DNA of 64,000 bases, taken from UBA5543 sp964464965 (GTDB lineage: Bacteria > Bacteroidota > Bacteroidia > Chitinophagales > Chitinophagaceae). Made by a program: the position numbers and the translations under genes. A model generated the notes under the pieces. It worked only from the letters and a program-made list of their open reading frames with translations. It had not been told where the DNA came from and did not search any database. Of the stretch, positions 9,217 to 18,644 are shown piece by piece. The stretch spans positions 124,001 through 188,000 of the forward strand of contig CAYXHM010000007.1 in assembly GCA_964464965.1 (NCBI GenBank), given 5' to 3'. Position 1 is the stretch's first letter, and each line of letters starts with the position of its first letter.

Positions 9217-10497
9217 ATGGCATCGGCGATACAGGTAGAGAATATTAGTAAAGTATACCAACTGGGTGAGATTGGTACCGGTACTATATCTCGCGATATA
9301 GAAAGGTGGTGGGCTTTGATACGTGGTAAAGAAGATCCATTTCTGAAAATAGGGTCTGCCAATGATCGTACACAAAAAGGGAACAATATCGTGTATGCGC
9401 TACAGGATATAAATTTTGAAGTGGAGCAGGGGAAGGCGATAGGTGTTATTGGAGGCAATGGAGCAGGGAAAAGCACTTTACTGAAAATATTATCCAGGGT
9501 TACATCGCCAAGTGCAGGTAACATAAAAGTGCGTGGGCGTATTGCCAGTTTACTGGAAGTGGGAACTGGATTTCACCCTGAATTGACCGGTAGGGAGAAC
9601 ATATACCTGAACGGTGCAATACTGGGTATGCGTAAAAAAGAGATTACCCGGAAACTTGATGAGATTGTAGATTTTAGCGGGGTAGAACGTTATGTAGATA
9701 CACCTGTAAAACGATATAGTAGTGGTATGTACGTACGCCTGGCATTTGCAGTTGCGGCACACCTGGATAGTGAAATTCTGATAGTTGACGAAGTGCTGGC
9801 TGTAGGGGATATGGAGTTTCAGAAAAAGTGCCTGGGGAAGATGGAAGATATAAGTGCAGGTGAAGGGCGGACGGTATTATTTGTGAGCCATAATATGGGC
9901 GCAATAAAAAGCCTGTGCGATAGTACAATTGTGTTGGATAAAGGGAGGGTAGCATTAATAGCAGACACTAATACAGGAATAAGAGAGTATTTAAAGTCAA
10001 CATTCACTGAGAATAATACTGAAATATTAGAAGTGTTAAACAGGGATATTGACCCTGCGATTATGTGGAACAACATAAAAATGTTGCAAAACGATATTAC
10101 CACAAATGAAATTCATAACGATGAAGAGGTAGTGTTAGAAGTAGCGTATGAACTGAAAGAAAATATTTATGGCTTCAGGTTGTTTGTAGATCTTATAGAT
10201 AAGAATGGCATACTGGTTTCGAAGAGTTTTTTTGATGAACAAAACGATTCCGGCAGCAATATGAATAAAGGCAGATACATCAGCAGGCTGACTATACCGG
10301 CTGATATGTTGATAGAAGGGGATTATAAAATGCAGCTTTACGCTGGAATACATGATGTTAGGATACTCAATCCAACACGTGGAATAACATTGAACATGAA
10401 TGTTATAGAATCCGGTAGGATACGCAGGAAACGTTTTGACAGTGTAGACCAGGGCATACTTACTTTGCCATGGTCGTGGCAAACAGAGACGATATAA
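9217..10497 (+). CDS. ABC transporter ATP-binding protein with C-terminal carbohydrate-binding-type domain (Wzt-like)
   Basis: Residues about 1-255 form an ABC ATPase: Walker A GGNGAGKSTLLKIL from about residue 79, the signature YSSGMYVRLAFAVAAH near 168, and Walker B ILIVDEVLAVGD near 188. The sequence AVGDMEFQKKC is typical of polysaccharide exporters. Residues about 265-426 are an extra domain resembling the Wzt C-terminal beta-sandwich, which in known O-antigen exporters recognises the modified end of the chain. This suggests the polymer is capped or otherwise marked before export. The neighbouring FkbM methyltransferase is a candidate for making such a mark (inference). Confidence 0.9.
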   Translation: MASAIQVENISKVYQLGEIGTGTISRDIERWWALIRGKEDPFLKIGSANDRTQKGNNIVYALQDINFEVEQGKAIGVIGGNGAGKSTLLKILSRVTSPSAGNIKVRGRIASLLEVGTGFHPELTGRENIYLNGAILGMRKKEITRKLDEIVDFSGVERYVDTPVKRYSSGMYVRLAFAVAAHLDSEILIVDEVLAVGDMEFQKKCLGKMEDISAGEGRTVLFVSHNMGAIKSLCDSTIVLDKGRVALIADTNTGIREYLKSTFTENNTEILEVLNRDIDPAIMWNNIKMLQNDITTNEIHNDEEVVLEVAYELKENIYGFRLFVDLIDKNGILVSKSFFDEQNDSGSNMNKGRYISRLTIPADMLIEGDYKMQLYAGIHDVRILNPTRGITLNMNVIESGRIRRKRFDSVDQGILTLPWSWQTETI

Positions 10498-10518
10498 ATT
10501 AATTGAAAAAAACGAAAG

Positions 10519-11217
10519 ATGAGTACATATTTTTCTCAATACCTGCAAGATCAATTTGTAGATGAAGTTGTGCTGAACAGGAAGCGAAATGGTTTTTTCC
10601 TGGATATTGGTGCTCATGACGGAATCAGTTACAGTAACTCCTACTTTTTTGAGAAATACCGTGCGTTCAATGGTATCTGTGTAGAACCAAATCCTACCGT
10701 ATTTGCAAAGCTGAAAGCAAACAGGAATACCACATGCATGAATGTATGCATAGGCCAGCCTGATGGTATGGTTAAATTCCTTGTAATTGAAGGGTATGGC
10801 GAAATGCTGAGTGGCGTATTAGATTCATACGCGCCTGAGCATATGGAACGTATTAATAAAGTAATAGAGCAGGAAGGAGGCACTAAGAAAGAAATAGAGG
10901 TGCCGAGTACACCGTTACAAAACATAGAGCTGCTTGTTGGAGTTGACGTTGATTACTGTAGTATTGATACAGAAGGCCATGAATATAGTGTATTAAAAAG
11001 CATAGATTTTGATAAGGTAAAAATTAAATGCTTTACAGTAGAAAATAATTATGCCGATAATAAAGTAGCGGATTTGCTCGAAAGTAAAGGCTACGTCAAA
11101 ATTTTCAAAATAGGCGATGATGACGTTTTTGTATTGAGAGACAAATACGATTCCGGCATAAGGTTCAGAATGTTCTTATATAGGTTAAAGCGTAAAATTA
11201 AAAGCTTACTTAAATAA
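10519..11217 (+). CDS. FkbM family methyltransferase
   Basis: A 232-residue SAM-dependent methyltransferase. GFFLDIGAHDGISYSNS near residues 25-41 is the SAM-binding motif I, with CVEPNP at motif II and IDTEGHEYSVLKSIDF near 150-165. FkbM enzymes O-methylate sugars or small molecules. Placed directly after the Wzm/Wzt pair, it may methylate a sugar in the chain or cap its non-reducing end, but the target cannot be read from the sequence. Confidence 0.85.
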   Translation: MSTYFSQYLQDQFVDEVVLNRKRNGFFLDIGAHDGISYSNSYFFEKYRAFNGICVEPNPTVFAKLKANRNTTCMNVCIGQPDGMVKFLVIEGYGEMLSGVLDSYAPEHMERINKVIEQEGGTKKEIEVPSTPLQNIELLVGVDVDYCSIDTEGHEYSVLKSIDFDKVKIKCFTVENNYADNKVADLLESKGYVKIFKIGDDDVFVLRDKYDSGIRFRMFLYRLKRKIKSLLK

Positions 11218-11226
11218 GGTGCTGGT

Positions 11227-12171
11227 ATGAGAAAACCACTTAAAGTAAAGTTTGTTGATTTCTGGACGAAGGATATAGAGATAATATGGTTATACCACAT
11301 CCTGAAGAAGCATTTTAACGTCGAGTTTTCTGATGACCCGGATGTTTTAATTTATTCAGTGTTTGGATATGAGCACCTTAATTATAATTGTAAAAAGATA
11401 TGCTTCATTACAGAAAACACTATCCCCGATTATAATTATTGTGATTATTCAATAGGGTTTAATTATGATGAATCTAATCCCCGGCACCTGAGGTATCCGC
11501 TCTTCCTTTTTTATAAGGACGTGAATGAACTTATAAAAACAAAAACGATAACAACTGAGGATATAATGCACAAAGATCAGTTTTGTGTATTTATTGTTTC
11601 TAATCCTAAAGCAAACGAACGTAAGGAGTTTTTTACACAACTGAATGAAATAAAACGTGTGGACTCTGCCGGTAAGGTTCTGAATAATATGCCAGATAAC
11701 TGGCAGTTGCCTGATGGTGAAAAACTGAATTTCTTAAAAAGGTATAGGTTCAACATAGCTTTCGAAAACAGCTCGGCTCCTGGCTATACTACCGAAAAGA
11801 TATTTGAGCCCATGTTTTACGAAACAATACCAATATATTGGGGAGACCCTTTGGTGTATAGGGATTTTAATCCCAGGTCTTTTATTAATGTAATGGATTA
11901 TCCTGATTACAAATCAGTAATCGATTACGTAATGGAGGTGGAGAACAACCGCGATCTATACCTTGAAATATTAAATGAGCCGTTGCTGGTTGGAAATGTA
12001 GTACCCGAACATTTGAAATTTGACAGGTTATTAGAATTCCTGGAACGGACATTGAATGAAAAAATTACGCCTGTTTCGCAAAAACCAAAGTACATTTTAA
12101 GCAAAGCTAAAATGAAGACTCAGATGTTGCAGGAACAAGTATCTGCAAAATTGAGAAGCATTACCAAGTAG
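11227..12171 (+). CDS. Glycosyltransferase family 10 (alpha-1,3/4-fucosyltransferase-like)
   Basis: This 314-residue protein has the GT10 hallmark region near residues 178-205: YRFNIAFENSSAPGYTTEK followed by IFEPMFYETIPIYWGDP, which matches the donor-binding motif of Helicobacter FucT enzymes. GT10 members transfer L-fucose from GDP-L-fucose to GlcNAc or a similar acceptor. The GDP-fucose synthesis genes lie 3-5 kb upstream in the same operon, supporting fucose as donor. The C-terminus has no long heptad repeat of the Helicobacter type. The acceptor is unknown. Confidence 0.88.
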   Translation: MRKPLKVKFVDFWTKDIEIIWLYHILKKHFNVEFSDDPDVLIYSVFGYEHLNYNCKKICFITENTIPDYNYCDYSIGFNYDESNPRHLRYPLFLFYKDVNELIKTKTITTEDIMHKDQFCVFIVSNPKANERKEFFTQLNEIKRVDSAGKVLNNMPDNWQLPDGEKLNFLKRYRFNIAFENSSAPGYTTEKIFEPMFYETIPIYWGDPLVYRDFNPRSFINVMDYPDYKSVIDYVMEVENNRDLYLEILNEPLLVGNVVPEHLKFDRLLEFLERTLNEKITPVSQKPKYILSKAKMKTQMLQEQVSAKLRSITK

Positions 12172-12211
12172 CTGTTAAGAAAAATATAGGTAATACCTTA
12201 AAAAAATAATT

Positions 12212-13216
12212 ATGACTAAAGTATTAGTTACCGGTGCTGCCGGTTTTATAGGTTCACATGTGTGTAATCATCTCGTAAATGCAGGGTTAGATGTTGTTGC
12301 ATTAGATGATTTATCAGGTGGGTTTGAGGATAATGTAAACCCCAGAGCAGAATTTGTAAAAGGTTCGATAAACGATGTTGAATTAATAAATAAGCTTTTT
12401 GAAGAACATAAGTTTGTATATGTGTTTCACCTGGCAGCTTATGCGGCCGAGGGGTTAAGTCATTTTATAAGAAGGTTCAACTATACTAATAATCTTATTG
12501 GCAGTATTAATCTTATTAACGCTTCTATAAATGCAGGTACTGTAAAATGTTTTGTATTTACTTCGTCAATAGCTGTTTATGGCAAGAATCAATTGCCCAT
12601 GAAAGAAGACATGACACCTATGCCGGAAGACCCGTATGGTATTGCTAAGCTTGCTGTTGAGCAAGACTTGAAGTCTGCTCATGAAATGTTTGGAATGGAC
12701 TATATCATTTTCAGGCCGCATAATGTATATGGTGAGAGCCAGAACATAGGAGATCCATACAGAAATGTTGTGGGTATCTTTATGAACCAGATCATGCAAG
12801 GGAAAAAATTATCAATCTTTGGTGATGGTATGCAGACAAGGGCATTTAGCCATATTGATGATGTTGCACCTATTATCGCGCAGAGTATTAATATGCCCGA
12901 GGCATACAATGAAGTGTTTAACATTGGTGCAGATACGCCATATACAGTGAAGGAGCTGGCAACAATTGTATGCGATGCTTTTGGTGTGAATGAACAGATA
13001 GATTATCTGGAAGCAAGAAATGAAGTTGTGCATGCTTATTCCACCCACGAAAAAATTGATAAATACTTCGGTCATATTATCAGTAATATATCACTGAAAG
13101 ATGGGATTGAACGCATGGTTGCAGATGCGAAAAATAAAGGACCAAGGCAAGGGGAAAAGTTCAAGAACATCGAGATAGAAAAGAACATGCCTCCAGCGTG
13201 GAAAAAGTTAATGTAA
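12212..13216 (+). CDS. NAD-dependent nucleotide-sugar epimerase/dehydratase (GalE-like SDR)
   Basis: The 334-residue extended SDR has VTGAAGFIGSHVCNHL at the N-terminus, FTSSIAVYG near residue 120 and the catalytic pair in DPYGIAKLAVEQ. The residues around IFRPHNVYGESQNIGDPYRN resemble UDP-glucose 4-epimerases and related dehydratases. It probably inverts C4 of a UDP-sugar. The exact substrate is uncertain. It sits between a fucosyltransferase and a GT2 enzyme in the operon. Confidence 0.8.
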   Translation: MTKVLVTGAAGFIGSHVCNHLVNAGLDVVALDDLSGGFEDNVNPRAEFVKGSINDVELINKLFEEHKFVYVFHLAAYAAEGLSHFIRRFNYTNNLIGSINLINASINAGTVKCFVFTSSIAVYGKNQLPMKEDMTPMPEDPYGIAKLAVEQDLKSAHEMFGMDYIIFRPHNVYGESQNIGDPYRNVVGIFMNQIMQGKKLSIFGDGMQTRAFSHIDDVAPIIAQSINMPEAYNEVFNIGADTPYTVKELATIVCDAFGVNEQIDYLEARNEVVHAYSTHEKIDKYFGHIISNISLKDGIERMVADAKNKGPRQGEKFKNIEIEKNMPPAWKKLM

Positions 13217-13240
13217 GAATTTATAAAAACTCCCCGCAAA

Positions 13241-14224
13241 ATGCACTCTTTAAATCAAGCAGAAATCTCAGTTATAATTCCTGTAAAGAACGAAGCAGGA
13301 AAAATAAAAGATTGTATTGATGGCATACTATCCCAAACCATACCGGTTAAAGAAATAATAGTTATTGACTCCGGTTCAACTGATGGGACATTAGATATCC
13401 TCCTGGCTTACCAACAGGTAAAAGTTATCGAAATACCCGGCTCAGAATTTAACCATGGCACAACACGCAATTTGGGTGTAAAACATGCAACGGGGGAATA
13501 TGTACTGCTGACTGTCGGGGATGCACGTGCATACGATAACAATTTCATTGAGCACATGCTCTCGACTATAAAAAGTGATAATAATATTGTAGCAGTATGT
13601 GGTTCCCAGGTTGTCCCACATGATAGCGATAAAAATCCGGCTGAATGGTTCAGGCCGGTATCTCAGCCTAAAGTAACAAAGTATTCTTTTTCTGTTGAAG
13701 CATATAATGCCTTAACTCCAATGGAAAAGCGGAGGGCATGTGGTTGGGATGATGTTATTGCGATGTACAAAAAAGAAGCTTTAGAGAAAATCCCATTCAG
13801 GCATACAACATATGCGGAAGATGCCCTTTGGGCGCAGGATGCTCTGTTGGCTGGTTATACCATTGCATATAATCCTGCTGCGAGGGTATATCATTATCAT
13901 TTGGAAGACCCGGATTTTTCATTTAAAAGAAATTATACGGTACAATACCATTTTTATAAGTTTTTCGGGCTGGTATATGATAAGCCTCAGATTTCTTTTA
14001 AAGGCTATTTAAGGTTGGCGAAAATATTAATGAAGGCAGAAGGTATCTCTCTTTCTGAAAGGTTGAAATGGTGGCGTTATAATATTTCAATGATAAAAGG
14101 TAGTATCAAAGCAAATGAAGCTGTGAAAAATGCCATATCCAAAGGAGAAAATTTTTTTGACAAGGAACATGCTGAATTATGCGGTATGCCACCGGTGCCT
14201 AAAAAAACAATAGCAGTAGCCTGA
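13241..14224 (+). CDS. Glycosyltransferase family 2 (rhamnosyltransferase-like)
   Basis: A 327-residue GT-A fold inverting transferase. ISVIIPVKNEAGKIKDCIDG and IVIDSGSTDGTLDIL mark the N-terminal nucleotide-binding half, and GATGEYV-like VKHATGEYVLLTVGDARAYD carries the acidic metal-binding region. FNHGTTRNLGVKHA is seen in rhamnosyltransferase-type GT2 proteins. The C-terminal part is rich in aromatic and basic residues and may sit on the membrane. The stop is separated from the next ATG by one base. Confidence 0.85.
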   Translation: MHSLNQAEISVIIPVKNEAGKIKDCIDGILSQTIPVKEIIVIDSGSTDGTLDILLAYQQVKVIEIPGSEFNHGTTRNLGVKHATGEYVLLTVGDARAYDNNFIEHMLSTIKSDNNIVAVCGSQVVPHDSDKNPAEWFRPVSQPKVTKYSFSVEAYNALTPMEKRRACGWDDVIAMYKKEALEKIPFRHTTYAEDALWAQDALLAGYTIAYNPAARVYHYHLEDPDFSFKRNYTVQYHFYKFFGLVYDKPQISFKGYLRLAKILMKAEGISLSERLKWWRYNISMIKGSIKANEAVKNAISKGENFFDKEHAELCGMPPVPKKTIAVA

Positions 14225-14225
14225 C

Positions 14226-15203
14226 ATGAAAACTATATTAGTAACTGGCGCAGCCGGATTTATCGGTTACCATTTATCTAAAATGCTCTGTATTCATGGG
14301 TATCATGTTATCGGCATTGACTCTTTAAATGCATATTATGATGTTGCACTTAAAAACGGCAGGCTTCAACAGTTGGCAAGTGTAGATAATTTTAGTTTCT
14401 ACAAAATAGATATTAGTGACAAGAAGGCATTTGATGAATTATTTAAAGAGCATAAAATAGATGTAGTAATCAATCTTGCTGCACAGGCTGGTGTAAGGTA
14501 TAGTATCAAAAACCCTTACCAATACATTGACAGTAATATCAATGGCTTTATGAATGTTCTCGAAGCCTGTAGGAATAATAGTATTGAGCATTTGATATAC
14601 GCTTCGTCCAGTTCGGTATATGGGCTGAATTCGAAAATACCATTTAGTACAGATGACAATACAGACCACCCGGTTTCCCTGTATGCTGCAACTAAAAAAG
14701 CAAATGAAGTAATGACGCATAGCTATGCCACCCTATACAAAATACCTTGTACGGGCCTGCGTTTTTTTACAGTGTACGGCCCCTGGGGCAGGCCCGATAT
14801 GGCTTATTACTTGTTTACTGATAGTATAATAAATAACAAGCCGATATCGCTGTTTAACAATGGCGACCTTCGAAGGGATTTTACGTATGTAGATGATATT
14901 GTGGCAGGCATTACAGCCCTGATCAATAAAGTACCTGTAAGCGATACCGGCATCCCGTACAAGCTGTACAATATTGGCAATCATAAGCCTGTAGCCTTGC
15001 TGGAGTTTGTATCTGTACTCGAAAACCTGATAGGCAAAAAGGCGATAATAGATTTCAAACCCATGCAGCCAGGTGATGTTTATGAAACATATGCTGATAT
15101 TGAGGCGTTGACAAAAGATGTTGGCTTTGTTCCACAAACAGACATATCAACAGGATTAGAACATTTTGTTAATTGGTATAAAAAATATTACAACGTAAAT
15201 TAA
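14226..15203 (+). CDS. NAD-dependent epimerase, UDP-glucuronate 4-epimerase-like
   Basis: This 325-residue SDR enzyme has VTGAAGFIGYHLSKML, IDSLNAYYDVALKNGRLQ (the YYD-LK-RL signature of UDP-glucuronate 4-epimerases such as CapI), YASSSSVYG and SLYAATKKANE. GLRFFTVYGPWGRPDMA is also diagnostic. It would interconvert UDP-glucuronate and UDP-galacturonate, suggesting a uronic acid in the polymer. No UDP-glucose 6-dehydrogenase is present in the window, so the precursor must come from elsewhere. Confidence 0.85.
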   Translation: MKTILVTGAAGFIGYHLSKMLCIHGYHVIGIDSLNAYYDVALKNGRLQQLASVDNFSFYKIDISDKKAFDELFKEHKIDVVINLAAQAGVRYSIKNPYQYIDSNINGFMNVLEACRNNSIEHLIYASSSSVYGLNSKIPFSTDDNTDHPVSLYAATKKANEVMTHSYATLYKIPCTGLRFFTVYGPWGRPDMAYYLFTDSIINNKPISLFNNGDLRRDFTYVDDIVAGITALINKVPVSDTGIPYKLYNIGNHKPVALLEFVSVLENLIGKKAIIDFKPMQPGDVYETYADIEALTKDVGFVPQTDISTGLEHFVNWYKKYYNVN

Positions 15204-15206
15204 GCA

Positions 15207-16064
15207 ATGGTTGATCAGCCACTGGTAAGTGTATTGATGACGGCCTACAACAGGGAGGATTATATTGCTGAGGCAATAGAAAGTGTATTGTCATCAACGT
15301 ATAAAAATTTCGAACTGATTATTGTTGATGATGGCTCTGTTGATTCAACAGTTGCAATTGCGAAAAAATACGCACAGGAAGATGCCAGGATTCGTGTTTA
15401 TATAAATGAACAAAACCTTGGGGACTATAACAACAGAAACAAGGCTGCTTCTTATGCTACAGGGAAGTATATGAAATATTCTGATTCTGATGATTTGGTC
15501 TATCCTCATTGTTTAGATGTGATGGTGCGTTGTATGGAGCAATTCCCATCAGCGGCATTTGGGTTGGTTAAACCTCATTCAGCCGAATACACAATGCCAT
15601 ATCCTTTTTTAATAGAAAAGCCTTTTGAAGAATATATGAAGAACCAGGGACTGTTTAGCAACTCACCTGGTTCCGCTATTATTAACCGTGCAGTATTTGA
15701 TAAGTTGGGCGGTTTTAGCGGCAAAAGATATGTTGGTGATTATGAATTTTGGTTGAAAATATCCCAGGTTACCAGCCTAGTGATTATCCCCGGATTTTTA
15801 GGTTGGGACAGGACGCATGAATTCCAGGAGAAAAAATTTGAAACTCAGCACTATGTTGTTACTGAGAAATTAAAGATTGATATTCTTTTAGACGCTTTGA
15901 ACAATTCTAAGTTAGATAATGCTGTTGAGCTCAAGAGAAGTATAGTCGCACAGCGCAATCGAATCAATAAAAAGATGCTTCTAAGCAATATTTTGAAGCT
16001 GCAATTCGCAAATGCTAAAAACAGGTATATTTTATCTGATTATCTTATAAAGCGTGCTCGTTAA
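15207..16064 (+). CDS. Glycosyltransferase family 2
   Basis: A 285-residue GT2 enzyme beginning VSVLMTAYNREDYIAEAIES, with IIVDDGSVDSTVAIAKKY and YMKYSDSDDLVYPHCLD, where the DSDD is the metal-binding DXD equivalent. Its reaction would be one sugar addition to the repeat unit. It starts three bases after the preceding epimerase. The donor is not identifiable. Confidence 0.85.
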   Translation: MVDQPLVSVLMTAYNREDYIAEAIESVLSSTYKNFELIIVDDGSVDSTVAIAKKYAQEDARIRVYINEQNLGDYNNRNKAASYATGKYMKYSDSDDLVYPHCLDVMVRCMEQFPSAAFGLVKPHSAEYTMPYPFLIEKPFEEYMKNQGLFSNSPGSAIINRAVFDKLGGFSGKRYVGDYEFWLKISQVTSLVIIPGFLGWDRTHEFQEKKFETQHYVVTEKLKIDILLDALNNSKLDNAVELKRSIVAQRNRINKKMLLSNILKLQFANAKNRYILSDYLIKRAR

Positions 16065-16076
16065 AGAATTAGCTTA

Positions 16077-16724
16077 ATGGCAGATACCGGGAAACAGAAA
16101 TTAATATTAATTGGTGGTGGTGGGCATTGTTTGTCAGCTATTGGGGTTATTGAAAGTACAAATCAATATACCATCCTGGGGATACTTGATGCTAGTAAAA
16201 AAGTAGGTGAAGATGTGCTTGGATATGAAATTGTAGGTAACGATAACGACATAGCTTTTTGGAGAGAACAGGGCGCAGGTTTTGCAATAACAGTAGGACA
16301 ATTAGAAAATTCAAATATCAGGAGGACAATATTTGACAGGGTTAAAAGTCAGGGTGGTCAATTGCCTGTTATAATTGCATCAACAGCATGGGTATCGCCT
16401 TACGCATCCATAGGGGAAGGAACAATAGTTTTTCATAAAGCAGTTATAAATACAAGTTCTGTAATAGGCGAAAACAATATAATAAATACAGGCTGTATTA
16501 TTGAGCATAACACAATAGTGGGGAATGATAATCATATATCCACATCAGTAACAATAAACGGTGACTGCGTTGTTGGTAATCGGAACTTTTTAGGCTGTGG
16601 ATGTTCAGTACATCATAGTATAAAAATTGAAAACAATGTTGTAGTTGGTGCTGGCGCAGTTGTTGTTAAGGATTGTACTGCAAATGGTGTGTATATAGGA
16701 GTGCCTGCAAAACGGATATTATAG
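16077..16724 (+). CDS. Sugar O/N-acyltransferase, NeuD/PglD-like (hexapeptide repeat)
   Basis: The 215-residue protein has a Rossmann-like N-terminal domain (LILIGGGGHCLSAIGVIES) and a left-handed beta-helix built from hexapeptide repeats from about residue 95 to 205, with the catalytic His expected in IIEHNTIVG. This is the PglD/NeuD layout, in which acetyl-CoA acylates the amino group of a UDP-amino sugar or a hydroxyl of a nonulosonic acid. It acts in the cytoplasm on a precursor. No nonulosonate synthase is present in the window, so a UDP-amino sugar substrate is more likely. Confidence 0.8.
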   Translation: MADTGKQKLILIGGGGHCLSAIGVIESTNQYTILGILDASKKVGEDVLGYEIVGNDNDIAFWREQGAGFAITVGQLENSNIRRTIFDRVKSQGGQLPVIIASTAWVSPYASIGEGTIVFHKAVINTSSVIGENNIINTGCIIEHNTIVGNDNHISTSVTINGDCVVGNRNFLGCGCSVHHSIKIENNVVVGAGAVVVKDCTANGVYIGVPAKRIL

Positions 16725-16762
16725 CACAAGAAATCATTGTTAAGTAGGATAGGGATTAATTT

Positions 16763-17974
16763 ATGCGAGTATTGGTAATAGGTTGGGAAGTGTCAGATTT
16801 TATGTGCCCGCTGTTTAACGCATTGAGGAAAAAATATGCTACACAGGTAGATTTATTTGAATTGAGGCCAAAGGAACAGATAAAAAAAGAAGCATACGTT
16901 TCTTTTGATAATGTACTGAACCTCTCGCTTAAAATGAGTGATTATTCTGCAGGGAATAAATTGTCTGGCTTGCTATCATGGTTTTTCATCAGTAGATTAT
17001 TAAAGGGGAACGGTATTGTCGATGCTTTGCGGATGGCAACGCTATATAAAAAACTTAAACCCGTTATCAGTAGCTACGATGTGGTGCATATTTGTTATGT
17101 ATCTAATCAATTGTTCGGTTTTTTTGATGCTATAAAAACTGCGAAAAAATTAGTTATTACCTGGTGGGGGTCTGATATACTTCAGAATAATAAAGACTTT
17201 GACTACCATAAACAGGAAAAACTGGTGGCGATAGCAAAAAAAGTGACCGTGCACCAGCGGGAGATGAAAGAGCTGTTCTTATCAAAGTTTGGCAGAGAAT
17301 ACGAGAATAAAGTGAGTGAAATGCTGGTAGTTAGCGATTCAAACTATATGCGAACCTTTGCACATGCATTGCAGGACAAGCATAAGTATATCGCCGCTTT
17401 CAAACAAAAGCATAATATAGCTGATAATAAGAGAATTGTTATAATAGGGCATACAGCCCATACTTCTGATAATCATTTGCCAATATTAAAATCCATAGAG
17501 CCGTACAGCAAGCAGATTAGTGACAAAGTTTGCTTTGTATTTCCTATGACATATGGCATAGACGACGAATCGCATTCTACTGCTATAGAAGTGCTGTGTA
17601 GGAAAATGGATATTCAATGCATTATATTGACGAGGTTTTTAAGTGAAGAGGATATGTTTGAGCTAAGAATGGCATCTGAAGTGTTGCTTCGTCTCTCTAA
17701 GGTAGACGCCTTTAGCTTGTCGCTATGCGAAACACTTTGCGCAGGTAATGTAGTTGTGACCGGCACGTGGCTGCCATATAGTAAGCTAAGGGGAAATGGC
17801 GTATTCCTCGAGGAAGTGTACGAATTGCAAAATGTGGGGCAGAAATTTGTAGAGATAATAGAGAACTATAACGCTTTTGCAAACCGCTGTAAGGATAATC
17901 CCCGACGTATAATAACAATATTTGAGAATGAAAACACTCCACAAAAACTACATAGGATTTATATAGATGAATAG
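16763..17974 (+). CDS. Glycosyltransferase, GT-B fold, possibly GT56/WecF-like
   Basis: A 403-residue protein with VVHICYVSNQLFGFF, LVITWWGSDIL near residues 130-145, and FVFPMTYGIDDES near 255. The PMTYG segment and the overall layout recall Fuc4NAc transferases (WecF, GT56), while a GT4 relation remains possible. LRLSKVDAFSLSLCETLCAG near residue 315 is the likely donor-binding loop. It overlaps the next gene by 8 bases, so it is probably linked in function to the amino-sugar block that follows. Confidence 0.65.
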   Translation: MRVLVIGWEVSDFMCPLFNALRKKYATQVDLFELRPKEQIKKEAYVSFDNVLNLSLKMSDYSAGNKLSGLLSWFFISRLLKGNGIVDALRMATLYKKLKPVISSYDVVHICYVSNQLFGFFDAIKTAKKLVITWWGSDILQNNKDFDYHKQEKLVAIAKKVTVHQREMKELFLSKFGREYENKVSEMLVVSDSNYMRTFAHALQDKHKYIAAFKQKHNIADNKRIVIIGHTAHTSDNHLPILKSIEPYSKQISDKVCFVFPMTYGIDDESHSTAIEVLCRKMDIQCIILTRFLSEEDMFELRMASEVLLRLSKVDAFSLSLCETLCAGNVVVTGTWLPYSKLRGNGVFLEEVYELQNVGQKFVEIIENYNAFANRCKDNPRRIITIFENENTPQKLHRIYIDE

Positions 17975-18644
17975 CTGGAATAAAGTATTGGTAATAGCTG
18001 TACATCCTGATGACGAAACGTTAGGATGTGGTGGAACGCTGTTAAAGTTAAAAGCCTTGGGAAAAAATGTTGGTTGGCTAATCGTGACAAATAGCAACAA
18101 CAACCCACACTATTCTGATGCCTTTAATAAAAATCGTAATGCAGAAGTGGAAGAAGTGAGGCAGGCTTACAACTTCGACTATTTTAACTGGCTGACTTTC
18201 AAGGCCAGCGAACTGGAAGAAGCTAAAAAGTTTGATATAGTACAAGGAATTGACAAGGCAATAAAAGAGTTTCAGCCAGATACGGTGTTTCTTCCATTCC
18301 CTTGGGATATTCATAAAGAGCACCAGGTAACATTCGAGGCTGCGCTTGCCTGTACAAAAGTTTTCAGGAATCCATTTGTGAAGAGGGTTATACTGATGGA
18401 AACACCCAGTGAAACCGATTTTGCACCAGCGTATGTAGTGAACCCGTTTAATCCTAACCTGTTTATTGATATTTCAGAGCATATTAACGATAAGTTGAGG
18501 ATTATGCAGATATTCAAATCAGAAGTACACGCCCATCCTTTCCCTAGAAGCCTTGAAAGCCTTAAAGCTCTATCTACCGTACGTGGCGGGCAAGCAGGCT
18601 GTGCAGCTGCAGAAAGCTTTATGGTGATTAAAGAAATATTATGA
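17967..18644 (+). CDS. PIG-L family N-deacetylase
   Basis: The 225-residue LmbE-like protein has the metal-binding motif VHPDDETLGCGGT at residues 11-23 and the second histidine pair in PWDIHKEHQVT near residue 112. Family members remove acetyl groups from N-acetylglucosamine in lipid or small-molecule substrates using zinc. Here it would free an amino group for later acylation or amidination. It overlaps both its upstream glycosyltransferase (8 bases) and the downstream WbqC-like gene (4 bases), which suggests coupled translation. Confidence 0.88.
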   Translation: MNSWNKVLVIAVHPDDETLGCGGTLLKLKALGKNVGWLIVTNSNNNPHYSDAFNKNRNAEVEEVRQAYNFDYFNWLTFKASELEEAKKFDIVQGIDKAIKEFQPDTVFLPFPWDIHKEHQVTFEAALACTKVFRNPFVKRVILMETPSETDFAPAYVVNPFNPNLFIDISEHINDKLRIMQIFKSEVHAHPFPRSLESLKALSTVRGGQAGCAAAESFMVIKEIL

